DNA of 64,000 nt, taken from NCBI RefSeq assembly GCF_014069875.1, contig NZ_CP059676.1:496001-560000 (forward strand), read 5' to 3'. Under the pieces are notes generated by a model. That model worked only from the letters and a program-made list of their open reading frames with translations, was not told the origin of the DNA and made no database searches. The position numbers and the translations under genes are program-made. Below, one piece after another: positions 55,002 to 64,000 of this stretch. Origin of the DNA: Flaviflexus equikiangi (GTDB lineage: Bacteria > Actinomycetota > Actinomycetes > Actinomycetales > Actinomycetaceae). Within the stretch, counting starts at the first letter, position 1. Every line of letters begins with the position of its first letter.

Positions 55002-56990
55002 ATGAGCGGTTCTATGACACAGCACAATATCTTCTCCTCACTCGACGATTTCGTCTCCACTCCCCGTATCACGGGCATGCAGACCCGGCACGGCAGGACG
55101 GTCGCGACGGTTGCGACGATCTCGAAGAAACTCGATGCCTACGCGGGCAGTCTCGTCGAGGTGGGGGCCGAGCCTCGGACACTGACACGGGCCTTGAAGG
55201 GAGACACGCTGACCGCGATCGGGGAACGCGGAGAAATCTATTTCACCTCGAAGAGGACTGACGATCGCGCCGAGAACGAGGAGGAGCAGGCGCTCTGGAT
55301 GCTTCCCCCGCACGGCGAGGCACGTGTCATCCTCCGTCGGCCCGGCGGCATCAGCTCGCTCGTGAGCGCGGGCGGGAAGCTGTTCATCATCGCCCCGACT
55401 CTCCAGTCCGCAAAGACGGAGGACGACAACTCTGCCGTCAGCAAGGAGCGCAGGGACCGCGGCGTCACCGCGATTCTCCACGAAGCCTTCCCGGTGCGCT
55501 ACTGGGACCACGATCTCGGCCCTGCCTACCCGAGGCTGTACTCGGCTGAGCTTCCCGAGTTCGAATCAGAGGAGCAGATGACGCTGACTCCCATTGCCCT
55601 GCCGGAGGGGAAGCTCGGCGGCATCGAGGTCTCCGAGGATGGTGCGACGATACTCGTGACGATGGAGGAGATGACTGGAGGCACGTCCCAGTGGCGCTCC
55701 ACCTATCGTCTGGCGGGTGGAGACGCGACTCCCGTAGCGATCGCGCCAGCAGTATCGGGCGAGGAGGGCGATGCTCTCGCGTCCTACAGCGCGGGCACCA
55801 TCTCACCGGCAGGCAATCGCGCACTGCTCCATGTCAGCACCGGCAACCGTGACGGTCATCCGCTCCGCTCCAGCCTCGAGATCGTCGACCTCGAGACGAA
55901 CGATCGGCGTCCCGTGAGCCCTTCGTTCGACGACTGGCCAGGAGAGGCCGTGTGGCTCGACGAGTCGACAATCATCCTGAGCGCTGATCGCCGCGGACGC
56001 GTCTCGCTCTATCGAGTCGATGTCGAGAGCGGGGCGTATGCTCTCCTGACTGATGACAACCTGTCCTATCACGACATCGGCGTGCGCGATGGCTCCATCT
56101 GCTGCCTGGTCTCCGCGATCGATCAGCCTTCGACACCGGTGACGGTCGACCCCGCGTCCGGCCACGTCACGTACCTGCCGCGCCTCACGCCGGAGATCGA
56201 CAAGGTCGGCACTCTCACCGAGGTGACGGCGACGGCCGAGGACGGCACCGCGATACGAGCCTGGCTGGCTCTGCCGGACTCACCGGATCCCGCACCATTG
56301 GCGGTGTTCGTCCACGGGGGCCCCTGGGGATCGTGGAACGACTGGACGTGGCGGTGGAATCCCGGGCCGTTCGTCGCGAAGGGCTACGCGGTTCTCATGC
56401 CTGACCCCGCCATTTCGACCGGCTACGGGCAGGCCATGATCGATCGTGGCAACGACGAGCTCGGCGGAGCGCCCTTCACCGATATCCTCGCACTGGTCGA
56501 CGCGGCAGAAGCCAGGGAGGATATCGACGGAACGCGGACTGCGCTCCTTGGCGGATCCTACGGGGGATACATGGCGAACTGGATGGCAGGCCATACGGGA
56601 GACCGGTTCTCCTGCATCGTCACCCATGCGTCGCTGTGGAACATCGACATGATGGGGCGCACGACGGACAACGGAACGTGGCACGAATGGATGAACCCGA
56701 CCCAGGCCAGCATCTACTCCCCGCATGCGTCAGCGGATCAGATCGAGGTCCCGATGCTCGTCATCCACGGCGATAAGGACTACCGTGTCCCCGTCTCGCA
56801 GAGCCACGCCCTGTGGCATGCTCTGCTGCGGGATTCGAAGGCGCACGGACACAAGTTCCTCTACTACCCGGATGAGAACCACTGGATCCTCAAGCCCTCA
56901 AACTCGGCGATCTGGTACGAAACAGTCCTTGCTTTCCTCAACACCCACGTCCGCGGGGAGGAGTGGAAGCGGCCTGCGCTTCTCGGCTGA
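55002..56990 (+). CDS. S9 family (prolyl oligopeptidase-like) serine peptidase
   Basis: 662 residues. An N-terminal beta-propeller (~1-390) precedes the alpha/beta-hydrolase domain. The catalytic triad is S519 in LGGSYGGYMANW, D593 in HGDKDYRVPVSQ and H627 in PDENHWI; the oxyanion region is FVHGGPWGSW. This architecture fits acylaminoacyl- or dipeptidyl-peptidase relatives that cut short peptides. No signal peptide, so cytoplasmic. Not obviously linked to glycan synthesis; it sits alone between membrane transferase genes. Confidence 0.9.
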   Translation: MSGSMTQHNIFSSLDDFVSTPRITGMQTRHGRTVATVATISKKLDAYAGSLVEVGAEPRTLTRALKGDTLTAIGERGEIYFTSKRTDDRAENEEEQALWMLPPHGEARVILRRPGGISSLVSAGGKLFIIAPTLQSAKTEDDNSAVSKERRDRGVTAILHEAFPVRYWDHDLGPAYPRLYSAELPEFESEEQMTLTPIALPEGKLGGIEVSEDGATILVTMEEMTGGTSQWRSTYRLAGGDATPVAIAPAVSGEEGDALASYSAGTISPAGNRALLHVSTGNRDGHPLRSSLEIVDLETNDRRPVSPSFDDWPGEAVWLDESTIILSADRRGRVSLYRVDVESGAYALLTDDNLSYHDIGVRDGSICCLVSAIDQPSTPVTVDPASGHVTYLPRLTPEIDKVGTLTEVTATAEDGTAIRAWLALPDSPDPAPLAVFVHGGPWGSWNDWTWRWNPGPFVAKGYAVLMPDPAISTGYGQAMIDRGNDELGGAPFTDILALVDAAEAREDIDGTRTALLGGSYGGYMANWMAGHTGDRFSCIVTHASLWNIDMMGRTTDNGTWHEWMNPTQASIYSPHASADQIEVPMLVIHGDKDYRVPVSQSHALWHALLRDSKAHGHKFLYYPDENHWILKPSNSAIWYETVLAFLNTHVRGEEWKRPALLG

Positions 56991-57060
56991 GCGAAGCGTG
57001 TTGCGCCACTCTCCAACTGGTACTGTGACCAGCGGTGGAAGCGACTGAAAGGCGGCGCCC

Positions 57061-58671
57061 GTGAGGTGGCAGCGCGATAGGCAACGGTTGATCGGTGCAG
57101 GGGCACTCCTCACCGTCGTCTATCTTGCCTTCCTCATCGCCTGGGCCTATGCCACGCCGGCCTTCCGGTCCCCGGATGCTCCGATGCACTACAACTCGGT
57201 CATGCGGGTCATGGAAGGCGGCGGGTGGCCGGAGCCCGGCGAAGCGGACATCGATCCCGCGGTCCTCACAGTCGCGATCGAGGGCGGTCTCGTCGCGGCG
57301 GGAGCGCCGGATCTCAGCTGGGGCCATTTCTATCGTCTCAACGGCGGCCTCATCGTCGGCACCGGCCAGTACCTCGCGGATACTGATCCGCTCCCCGAAG
57401 CGCAGCGCTCGATACCGCAGTTCACGGGGGAGGGCTCTGTCGGAGTCGATCAGATGACTCAGCATCCGCCCCTCTACTATGGGATCGCCGCCGGCTTCCT
57501 CACCATGCTCGGTGCAGATAGCTGGCAGTGGGACGGTCAGCTGCTCGCGCTGAGCATCCTGTCGGCCCTCATGGTGATGTGGGTTGTTCCGTGCACGATC
57601 TATACGGCGCGACGGCTCGGGCTCAACCGGCGCCTGTCGCTCCTTGCAGGAGCATCGATTCTCGCGGTTCCCCAGCTTGCCCACATCGGTTCCGCCGTGA
57701 CCAACGATTCCCTCTACATCCTCATGGGGTCGCTCCTCATCGCGGCCTGCGCGAAAGTCCTCACGACGACACCGACGCGGCGCGACGTCATCATGGTCGG
57801 CGCACTCCTCGGCCTCGGACTGTGGACCAAGGGAACCTTTGTCGGCTTCGGGCTGGTGGCGGGCCTGTCTTTCCTTGCCAGCCGAGGGGAGCTGCCGTGG
57901 ACGCGGAAACTAAAATACGGGGTCTCTGCCGGGCTCCTCGGCGTGCTCGTCGGGGGCTACTGGTGGGTGCGCAACCTCGTCCTCTATGGGGTGCTCCAGC
58001 CCTCCGGTTTCCCGAATGAGGCGGCGGACTGGGCGGGAGTCGAACCGAGGTTCTCCGATTTCCTCGCGTTGGCGTGGACGGATCTCATGGAATCGTTCTG
58101 GGGGAAGTTCGGCTGGCTCGAGCTGCCCCTGCCGTCAGCCCTGATCATCGCCCTCACCCTGATCGCGCTGATCATGTCGGCCTGCGGTCTCGCCGCCGCG
58201 CGCGAATATCGCATCCCGCTCCTCGTCCTCGTCCTCTTCGTCCCCCTGACGATTGCGGTTCTCACCATCCAGGGTTGGCTGAACTATCAGCACACGGGTG
58301 AGGTGAGCGGCATGCAGGGGAGATACCCGTTCCCCGGCATCGTTGCCCTCGCTGTCCTCGTCTCCTGGGGTCACGTGTGGCTCCGCAGGGTCGGCGGTCC
58401 GCGACTCGCCCAGGCCAGCGAATCCATCTTCGCCATCGGGTCTCCTCTTGTCGGCCTCATCGGACTGTGGGCGATGCTTCGTGCCGCCTACAGCTCCGAT
58501 TCCCTGCTGGGGTTCAGCTGGATGACGTGGGATGCATGGTCGATCGCGACAGGCGCAACGCTGAAGCTCAGCGTTATCGTCTGCGTGCTCGGTGCCGCGA
58601 TCATCATCGTGGGCGGGCTGCGACTCGCCGCGATGGGAGCGAAAGCACCGGCGGAGTCCCACCGGCGCTGA
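57061..58671 (+). CDS. DUF2142 family membrane protein
   Basis: 536 residues with about 12 TM helices. The first loop has FRSPDAPMHYNSVMRVMEGG, the DUF2142 signature (acidic residue plus His in the GT-C catalytic place), then QHPPLYYGIAAGF. DUF2142 proteins occur in rhamnan/teichoic polymer loci and are believed to be GT-C sugar transferases using lipid-phosphate donors. GTG start at 57061, 70 bases after the peptidase. It differs in detail from the pair at 52107-54853. Confidence 0.82.
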   Translation: MRWQRDRQRLIGAGALLTVVYLAFLIAWAYATPAFRSPDAPMHYNSVMRVMEGGGWPEPGEADIDPAVLTVAIEGGLVAAGAPDLSWGHFYRLNGGLIVGTGQYLADTDPLPEAQRSIPQFTGEGSVGVDQMTQHPPLYYGIAAGFLTMLGADSWQWDGQLLALSILSALMVMWVVPCTIYTARRLGLNRRLSLLAGASILAVPQLAHIGSAVTNDSLYILMGSLLIAACAKVLTTTPTRRDVIMVGALLGLGLWTKGTFVGFGLVAGLSFLASRGELPWTRKLKYGVSAGLLGVLVGGYWWVRNLVLYGVLQPSGFPNEAADWAGVEPRFSDFLALAWTDLMESFWGKFGWLELPLPSALIIALTLIALIMSACGLAAAREYRIPLLVLVLFVPLTIAVLTIQGWLNYQHTGEVSGMQGRYPFPGIVALAVLVSWGHVWLRRVGGPRLAQASESIFAIGSPLVGLIGLWAMLRAAYSSDSLLGFSWMTWDAWSIATGATLKLSVIVCVLGAAIIIVGGLRLAAMGAKAPAESHRR

Positions 58672-58840
58672 GGGGAGGTCGCGCTGGCGGGAGCGCCGTG
58701 AGAGCGCGGATTTCTGACAGTGCGGAGGCGGGTTTCTGTCGCGTCGATTGCACCTTCCGATTGTGGGCTGCTGGAACGGGTAAGCTCGTCAGTGGTGTGC
58801 CGCCGGTGATGTTCGATCGCTTACACATCGGTGAGCAGGG

Positions 58841-58869
58841 TGCACAATCGTCAGATCGGTACCTAGAAT
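58841..58869 (+). promoter_or_regulatory. Promoter upstream of the GT2/GT4/epimerase operon
   Basis: TGCACA at 58841-58846 and TAGAAT at 58864-58869 are 17 bases apart, matching -35/-10 geometry. The start codon at 58906 follows with a GAAGAG-like site. It would drive the run of overlapping genes from 58906 to beyond the window end. Confidence 0.5.
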
Positions 58870-58905
58870 CCCGATAGTGAAACGGCCCGAGATGAGGAAG
58901 AGCTT

Positions 58906-59916
58906 ATGAAGGTATTTGTGCAGGTTCCGTGCCTGAACGAGGAGAAGACTCTGCCACTCGTGCTCGAGTCCATCCCCACCGCCATTCCAGGTGTCGACTC
59001 GATCGAGATCCTTATCGTGGATGATGGTTCGACAGACCGCACGATCGAGGTCGCCAAAGAACATGGCGTGACCCACTTCGTCCGGCACGCACGGAACATG
59101 GGTCTGGCCAGGTCGTTCCGGGACGGCGTGGACTATGCCCTCGCGCACGGTGCAGATATCGTCGTCAACACGGACGGCGACAACCAGTATCCGCAGGACC
59201 GCATCGGAGACCTCGTGGCCCCGATCGTGGCAGGCCGAGCCGATATCGTCATCGCCGACCGTCAGACATCGAAGATCGCCCACTTTTCGCCATTCAAAAA
59301 GTTGATGCAGAACGTGGGATCGAAAGTCGTTAACCTTGCTGCGGAAACGAAGCTCCCAGACGCCGCATCGGGCTTCCGTGCCTACTCGAAGGCGGCCTTG
59401 TACCGGCTCAATATTGTCACGCAGTTCTCGTACTGCATGGAGACAATCATCCAGGCGGGAAACAAGCGGCTGCGTATCGAGTCCGTGCCCGTCACCACGA
59501 ATGCGAAGACTCGCGAATCCCGCCTGTTCAAGAACATCTGGCAGCACATGTTCAAGTCCGGTCTCGCCATCACACGCTCCTTCCTCATGTTCAAGCCCTA
59601 TGTCATCCTCGGCTGGCTGGGCGCGATCATGCTCCTCGCGGGCCTCATCCCGTTCCTGAGATTCTTCATCTTCTGGGTCCAGGGCGAAGGCGCAGGGCAC
59701 ATCCAGTCGCTCATCCTCGGCTCGGCCATGCTCGTGGGCGGACTGCTGTGCCTCGCGCTCCTCGTCATCGCGGACCTGCTCCGGACCAACAGGGTCCTCA
59801 TCGAGGACCAGCTCGAGAGGATCAAGGAGATCCAATATGGGACGGACCCGATGACGGCCGACACGCAGAGCCCGAATGAGATGACGGAACGCGAGCAGAC
59901 ACAAGGGCTGACGTGA
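58906..59916 (+). CDS. Family 2 glycosyltransferase, polyprenyl-phosphate type with two C-terminal TM helices
   Basis: 336 residues. Catalytic domain ~1-230: KVFVQVPCLNEEKTL, VDDGSTDRT, NMGLARSFRDGVDYAL, metal-binding NTDGDNQYPQD. TM helices at ~233-255 and ~268-290, then a polar tail. The layout matches ArnC/GtrB-like enzymes that make polyprenyl-phosphate sugars, the donors of GT-C enzymes such as the DUF2142-like proteins upstream. First gene of an operon in which each following gene overlaps the previous one by four bases. Confidence 0.9.
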   Translation: MKVFVQVPCLNEEKTLPLVLESIPTAIPGVDSIEILIVDDGSTDRTIEVAKEHGVTHFVRHARNMGLARSFRDGVDYALAHGADIVVNTDGDNQYPQDRIGDLVAPIVAGRADIVIADRQTSKIAHFSPFKKLMQNVGSKVVNLAAETKLPDAASGFRAYSKAALYRLNIVTQFSYCMETIIQAGNKRLRIESVPVTTNAKTRESRLFKNIWQHMFKSGLAITRSFLMFKPYVILGWLGAIMLLAGLIPFLRFFIFWVQGEGAGHIQSLILGSAMLVGGLLCLALLVIADLLRTNRVLIEDQLERIKEIQYGTDPMTADTQSPNEMTEREQTQGLT

Positions 59917-61082
59917 CGCCACGCCGCCGAGTCCTCCTCCTCGCCTCGACGTTCCCCGCAGCGTCGGGGGATGGCACGCCCGAGTTCGTCGGCGATCTCG
60001 CTGTCGAGCTTGCCAAGACCATGGATGTGAGAGTTCTCGTGCCGGCAGTGCCCGGGGCCCCGCTCCGCACATCCTACCGGGGTGTCGAGGTGGAGCGCTT
60101 CAGGTTCTTCCCGCGGAAGTGGGAGGACCTGGCCGATGGTGCAATCCTCGAGAACATTCGAGGCAAGAAGGTCCGGGCCCTCCAGATCGTGCCCTTCTTC
60201 CTCTCCGAGACCTTCCATATCGCGCGCGCGATCCGGTCCTTCAAACCGGATGTCCTCCATGTCTTCTGGATCATCCCGCAGGGACTGTCCGCCCTCATCG
60301 CCAACCGCAGGATCCCTGTCCTCATCACCACTCTCGGGGGAGACCTGTACGCACTCGTGGATACCCCCGCACGGAGCATCGTCCGCGCTGTCGTCACGCG
60401 AGCAGACCACACGACAGTGATGAACGATGAGATGAAGGGGCAGGTCGAGGGGCTCGGGGTCGACCCATCGAGAGTGAGCGTCGAACCCATGGGGGCCGAC
60501 CTCACCGGCATCGTTCCCCACACCGTGCGGGACACGACCACGTTCGAGCTCCTCTTCGTCGGCAGGCTCGTCGAGAAGAAGGGGCTCCGACATCTCATCT
60601 CCGCGCTCGCGCGTGTCGAGATCGACTGGCATCTCACCGTGATCGGGGACGGCCCGCTCGAGAAGGACCTGCGGAAGCTGGGGGACGGGCTTCCGATCGA
60701 CTTCGTCGGAGCCAAGCCGAAGGCGGAGCTGCGCGCCCAGTACGCGAAGGCGGACATGATCGTGCTCCCCTCCGTACGGGCGGCGTCGGGAGACCAGGAC
60801 GGACTGCCCGTCGTCCTGCTCGAGGCACTCGCGTCAGGCCTTCCCGTGATCGCCTCGAACCTGCCCGGCATCGACTCCGCGATCATCCACGAACAGACGG
60901 GACTTCTCGTCGAACCGGGCGATGACGATGCGCTGGCGGACGCGATCGTGCGGCTCGCGAACGATCGCGAACTGCGCACACGACTGTCCGAGGCGGCCAG
61001 GGGGCGTGCAGGCGAACACGGGGTCGACGCGGTCGGGCGGCGGTATGCACGCCTGCTCGAGAGTCTCGTGGGGCAATCATGA
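59913..61082 (+). CDS. Family 4 glycosyltransferase
   Basis: 389 residues from GTG 59913, overlapping the previous stop. GT4 marks: LLLASTFPAASGDGTPEFVG start, PVLITTLGGDLYALVD in the acceptor domain, and FELLFVGRLVEKKGLRHLIS, WHLTVIGDGPLEKDLRKLG and GDQDGLPVVLLEALASGLPV (E-x7-E) in the donor domain. Retaining transferase acting in the cytoplasm; donor unknown. Confidence 0.9.
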   Translation: MTPRRRVLLLASTFPAASGDGTPEFVGDLAVELAKTMDVRVLVPAVPGAPLRTSYRGVEVERFRFFPRKWEDLADGAILENIRGKKVRALQIVPFFLSETFHIARAIRSFKPDVLHVFWIIPQGLSALIANRRIPVLITTLGGDLYALVDTPARSIVRAVVTRADHTTVMNDEMKGQVEGLGVDPSRVSVEPMGADLTGIVPHTVRDTTTFELLFVGRLVEKKGLRHLISALARVEIDWHLTVIGDGPLEKDLRKLGDGLPIDFVGAKPKAELRAQYAKADMIVLPSVRAASGDQDGLPVVLLEALASGLPVIASNLPGIDSAIIHEQTGLLVEPGDDDALADAIVRLANDRELRTRLSEAARGRAGEHGVDAVGRRYARLLESLVGQS

Positions 61083-61918
61083 GAATCGGCGTCATCGGGG
61101 CCCACGGCTTCATCGGATCGCAGCTGACGGCCGCGCTGATCGCCGCCGGGCATGAGCCTGTCCCGTTCACGATCGAGAACCCTGTCACGAGCGAGCAGGG
61201 TCTGAGGATGGCCAAGAATCTCGATGGTCTCCTCTGGGCGGCTTCCTCGAGCACGCCAGCGACCGTGGGCCAGGCCCTCGATGAATGCGACGTGTTCCGT
61301 TCCTCGCTTCTGCTCCTCCAGGACAGCGGCATCAAGCGTTTCCTCTTCATGTCCTCTGGCGGCACAGTGTACGGAAACGGTCCCGCACCCCACGGGGAGG
61401 AGGACGAACTGAAGCCGGTCAGCGACTACGGCAAGCTCAAGGCGGCGATGGAGGGGGTGGCTCGAGACCTCTGGCCATCGGCCACGATTCTGCGCCCCTC
61501 CAACGTGTACGGTCCAGGGCAACTCGCCAAGGGCGGGCAGGGTGTCTTGGGGCATTGGCTTCAGGCGATCGTCGACGGCGAACCTCCCATCCTGTACGGC
61601 GACCCCGCGGTTGCACGCGACTATGTCTATATCGACGACTGCGTGCGAGCCATTATCGCGGCGTTCGAGCGGGACGATGCTGCGGGGCAGACGATCAATA
61701 TCGGGTCCGGCTCTCCCACCTCCCTGGACGAGCTGCTCCAGATCGTCTGCCGGGTGACGGGACGCAGGATCGACCCGCGCTACGAGAAGGGCAGACCGTA
61801 TGACAATCAGTCCACCTGGCTGCGGATCGACCGGGCCAGAGACATCCTCGGCTGGACCCCAGAAACAGATCTTGATGACGGCATAGCGGCCATGTGGGCG
61901 TGGAAGGAGGGCCGATGA
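61079..61918 (+). CDS. NAD-dependent epimerase/dehydratase (GalE-like)
   Basis: 279 residues, shorter than GalE (~340). SDR start MRIGVIGAHGFIGSQLTAAL, Ser/Thr in MSSGGTVYGNG and Tyr/Lys in SDYGKLKAAMEGVA, then ILRPSNVYGPGQ and ARDYVYIDDCVRAI. It should alter a nucleotide sugar, by epimerisation or reduction; the product cannot be fixed. Overlaps both neighbours by four bases, so it serves the same glycan as those transferases. Confidence 0.86.
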   Translation: MRIGVIGAHGFIGSQLTAALIAAGHEPVPFTIENPVTSEQGLRMAKNLDGLLWAASSSTPATVGQALDECDVFRSSLLLLQDSGIKRFLFMSSGGTVYGNGPAPHGEEDELKPVSDYGKLKAAMEGVARDLWPSATILRPSNVYGPGQLAKGGQGVLGHWLQAIVDGEPPILYGDPAVARDYVYIDDCVRAIIAAFERDDAAGQTINIGSGSPTSLDELLQIVCRVTGRRIDPRYEKGRPYDNQSTWLRIDRARDILGWTPETDLDDGIAAMWAWKEGR

Positions 61919-62997
61919 GAATATTGGCATTTGGAACATACAACACGGCAGTCCATCCGCGCGTTGGAATCCTCGTGGAGGGCCTGCGCGACGCCGGCCA
62001 TACAGTGTCCGAGCTCAACGAGCCGCTGCGGGTCAGCACCGAGAATCGGGTGGCGGCACTCTCGTCCCCCTCGGCGGCGCTGTCCTTCTTCGGCAGCCTT
62101 GCCGCGAACTGGTCCCGTCTCGTCTCGGGGAGCTTCTCCTACCGGGGGACGTCGAAGCCCGATGCGATTGTCGTCGGCTATCTCGGACATTTCGACGTGC
62201 TCCTCGCACGGCTTCTCTTTCCGCGCGCCACGATCATCCTCGACCATCTCATCTACGCCTCCGACACGGCGGCAGACCGGGGTGCGAAAGGCGGTCTGCT
62301 GCGGCGCGTCCTCACGGGCCTCGACAGGCTGGCGCTGTCGGCCGCAACCATCGTCGTCTACGACACGCCTGCACACGCCGCGCTAGCCCCGGCTTCGTTG
62401 CGTCATAAGGGTGTTGTTGTCCCGGTGGGGGCCCCTGATGAGTGGTTCGATGCTCGGGAGACGAACCCGGTGAACGGCGTCGTCTTCTACGGTCTCTACA
62501 CGCCCCTCCAGGGCTCCCCGACGATTGCCAGAGCCCTGCGCATTCTCGCCGATCGCGGCGATCTTCCTCCGGTGACGATGGTCGGCACGGGCCAGGACTA
62601 TGACGAGGTGCGGCGACTTGCGGGCGATGCCGAGGTCACGTGGGTTGATTGGGTGGACCCAGCTGACCTTCCCGCCGTTGTCGCCCACCACAGCATCGGG
62701 CTCGGCATCGTCGGCACGACAGAGAAGGCACAGCGGGTCGTCCCGAACAAGGTGTACCAGTCGATGGCAGCCGGGTGTGCCATCATCACCTCCGATACGG
62801 TGCCCCAGCGCGAAGTCCTCGGAGACGCGGCGACCTACGTCCCGGCTGGGGACGCCGAGGCATTGGCCGATGCGATCCGCGACCTTATCGGCGATCCTGA
62901 GCGGAGACAGGCCATGAGGGCACGGGCGGCAGAACTCGCGGACCATGCCTTCACCCACCAAGCCGTCGTGGCACCGCTCGTGGAGCGTCTGTCGTGA
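61915..62997 (+). CDS. GT-B glycosyltransferase
   Basis: 360 residues from ATG 61915 (MRILAFGTYNTAVHPRVGIL). The acceptor domain is divergent (ATIILDHLIYASDTAADRG); the donor domain has VVFYGLYTPLQGSPTIARAL, VTMVGTGQDYDEVRRLAGDA and VVPNKVYQSMAAGCAIITSD. Belongs to the GT4-like branch seen in actinobacterial polysaccharide loci. Overlaps the epimerase and the following membrane gene. Confidence 0.84.
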   Translation: MRILAFGTYNTAVHPRVGILVEGLRDAGHTVSELNEPLRVSTENRVAALSSPSAALSFFGSLAANWSRLVSGSFSYRGTSKPDAIVVGYLGHFDVLLARLLFPRATIILDHLIYASDTAADRGAKGGLLRRVLTGLDRLALSAATIVVYDTPAHAALAPASLRHKGVVVPVGAPDEWFDARETNPVNGVVFYGLYTPLQGSPTIARALRILADRGDLPPVTMVGTGQDYDEVRRLAGDAEVTWVDWVDPADLPAVVAHHSIGLGIVGTTEKAQRVVPNKVYQSMAAGCAIITSDTVPQREVLGDAATYVPAGDAEALADAIRDLIGDPERRQAMRARAAELADHAFTHQAVVAPLVERLS

Positions 62998-63920
62998 ACA
63001 TCGTCTCCGTCCTCCGCTCACCGGGATTCCGCACCTTCTTCATGCTTGCCGCTGTTGCCGCCGCCGTGTGGGCAGTAGTCGGCAACTGGGCCGAAGTCTC
63101 CGACGCGATGAGCCGGCTGAGCTGGTGGCAGGTCGCTCTCTCCCTCACCGTCTCCATCGTCTTCGTGTGGTTGACGATGCTGGCATGGCGGGTCATTCTC
63201 AACGATGCTGGGGATCCTGTCCCAGGAGCGTCTGCCCGCCGCATCTTCTTCGTCTCCCAGGTCGCCAAATATCTCCCCGGTGGGGTGTGGAACTTCGTTG
63301 CCGCCGCGGAGATGGGAACGGATTTCAATATTTCGCGCCGCAGGTCGGTGACCGTCCTCCTCATGTCGATGCTCGTCTCGGTTCTCACGGGCCTTGCGGT
63401 AGCGTCGATCGCGCTTCTCTTCGGCCCGGCCAATCTCATCGAGAAATACTGGTGGGTTCTGCTCGTCATCCCCGCACTCCTGGTCGTGCTCTATCCGCCC
63501 GTGCTCAACACGGTCGTGCACCGGGGCCTGACATTCCTGAAGCGCGACGGCATCGAGAAGCCCTTCTCCGGGCGCGCGATTGCGACCGCCGCCTTCTGGT
63601 CGACAGGCAGCTGGATTCTCGCCGGTGGCCAGGTGTGGCTCATCCTGACAGGCCTGGGCAACGAAGCGACAGTCGAGACCTATCTCTTGACGGCGGGCGG
63701 ATATGCTCTCGCGTGGGTGGTCGGTTTCCTCGTCTTCTTCATCCCCGCCGGTGTCGGCGTCCGCGAGGTCGTTCTCGCCGCCTCGCTTGCGGGGCTCGTC
63801 CCCGCAGGGGACGTGGTCGTCGTCGTCCTCCTCAGCCGAATCCTCTTCACCGTCGCCGATCTCCTGCTGGGGCTCGGGGCGTCGTTCTCTATCCGCCGAG
63901 ATGCGAAGGGCGCGCTATGA
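62994..63920 (+). CDS. Lysylphosphatidylglycerol synthase TM-domain / flippase-like membrane protein
   Basis: 308 residues from GTG 62994, about eight TM helices. Conserved segments are LAWRVILNDAG, FFVSQVAKYLPGGVWNF and VVGFLVFFIPAGVGVREVVL, typical of the LPG_synthase_TM (AglD/UPF0104) family. These TM-only members act in lipid-linked glycan handling, possibly as flippases; the aminoacyl-transfer domain of MprF is absent. It overlaps both neighbours by four bases. Confidence 0.86.
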   Translation: MNIVSVLRSPGFRTFFMLAAVAAAVWAVVGNWAEVSDAMSRLSWWQVALSLTVSIVFVWLTMLAWRVILNDAGDPVPGASARRIFFVSQVAKYLPGGVWNFVAAAEMGTDFNISRRRSVTVLLMSMLVSVLTGLAVASIALLFGPANLIEKYWWVLLVIPALLVVLYPPVLNTVVHRGLTFLKRDGIEKPFSGRAIATAAFWSTGSWILAGGQVWLILTGLGNEATVETYLLTAGGYALAWVVGFLVFFIPAGVGVREVVLAASLAGLVPAGDVVVVVLLSRILFTVADLLLGLGASFSIRRDAKGAL

Positions 63921-64000
63921 GCCGGAAGTCCTTCATCCGGGCAAGCGCCGGGCTGACATTCCTCATCATCGTCCTCCAGTCGGTGTGGGCGATGTCGATG
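63917..64000 (+). CDS. Partial gene at window end, probable membrane protein
   Basis: ATG at 63917 overlaps the previous stop (ATGA). Only 28 codons are visible, with a basic start (MSRKSFIRAS) followed by a hydrophobic helix (GLTFLIIVLQSVWAMS). The gene continues beyond the window; function cannot be judged. It is the sixth member of the operon starting at 58906. Confidence 0.55.
   Translation, partial: MSRKSFIRASAGLTFLIIVLQSVWAMSM

Overview
The window is high-GC, densely packed bacterial DNA from a Gram-positive actinobacterium, most likely of the Actinomycetales; genus cannot be fixed from sequence alone. Pointers are the FdxA-type ferredoxin next to DapC, a VanW-domain protein, paired LytR-CpsA-Psr proteins, an Rv1264-like adenylate cyclase, frequent GTG starts, and operons joined by ATGA or TGATG overlaps. 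No rRNA, tRNA or CRISPR array was seen.

Positions 1-12.3 kb are mostly housekeeping: a 5'-truncated VanW protein, ferredoxin and diaminopimelate transaminase (+), then Nudix, Maf and DUF885 genes (-), a class III adenylate cyclase, a two-component pair, GtrA, purK-purE and two LCP ligases. From 13.5 kb onward almost everything concerns surface polysaccharide. A GT2 (rhamnosyltransferase-like) and rmlB would be convergent neighbours but are split by an 8.2 kb island (14367-22574). The island is bounded by two directly oriented IS1380-family elements, one intact and one frameshifted. It carries an IS256 remnant, a MacAB-like exporter with a peptidoglycan-binding adaptor, a secreted four-cysteine peptide and a lipoprotein. 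Deleting the island and one copy of a CTAG flank restores a tight 3'-3' gene junction.

Positions 22.6-64 kb form a large glycan locus. It holds two UDP-sugar dehydrogenases, a three-gene cassette matching the WbpB/WbpE/WbpD (WlbA/C/B) route to a 2,3-diacetamido-uronic acid sugar nucleotide, galE, about a dozen glycosyltransferases, an MsbA/PglK-like flippase ABC protein, a Wzm/Wzt-type exporter, several polytopic GT-C/DUF2142/DUF6541-like proteins, an LPG-synthase-TM/flippase-like protein and a secreted PGRP amidase with C-terminal repeats. Together they supply nucleotide sugars, assemble lipid-linked glycans, export them and, through the LCP proteins, probably attach them to peptidoglycan. 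Two genes do not fit: a two-TM protein with a degenerate Nudix box (28838-30265) and an S9 peptidase (55002-56990).

The best candidates for something undescribed are the island cargo (exporter, Cys-rich peptide, lipoprotein) and the membrane-anchored Nudix-like protein.
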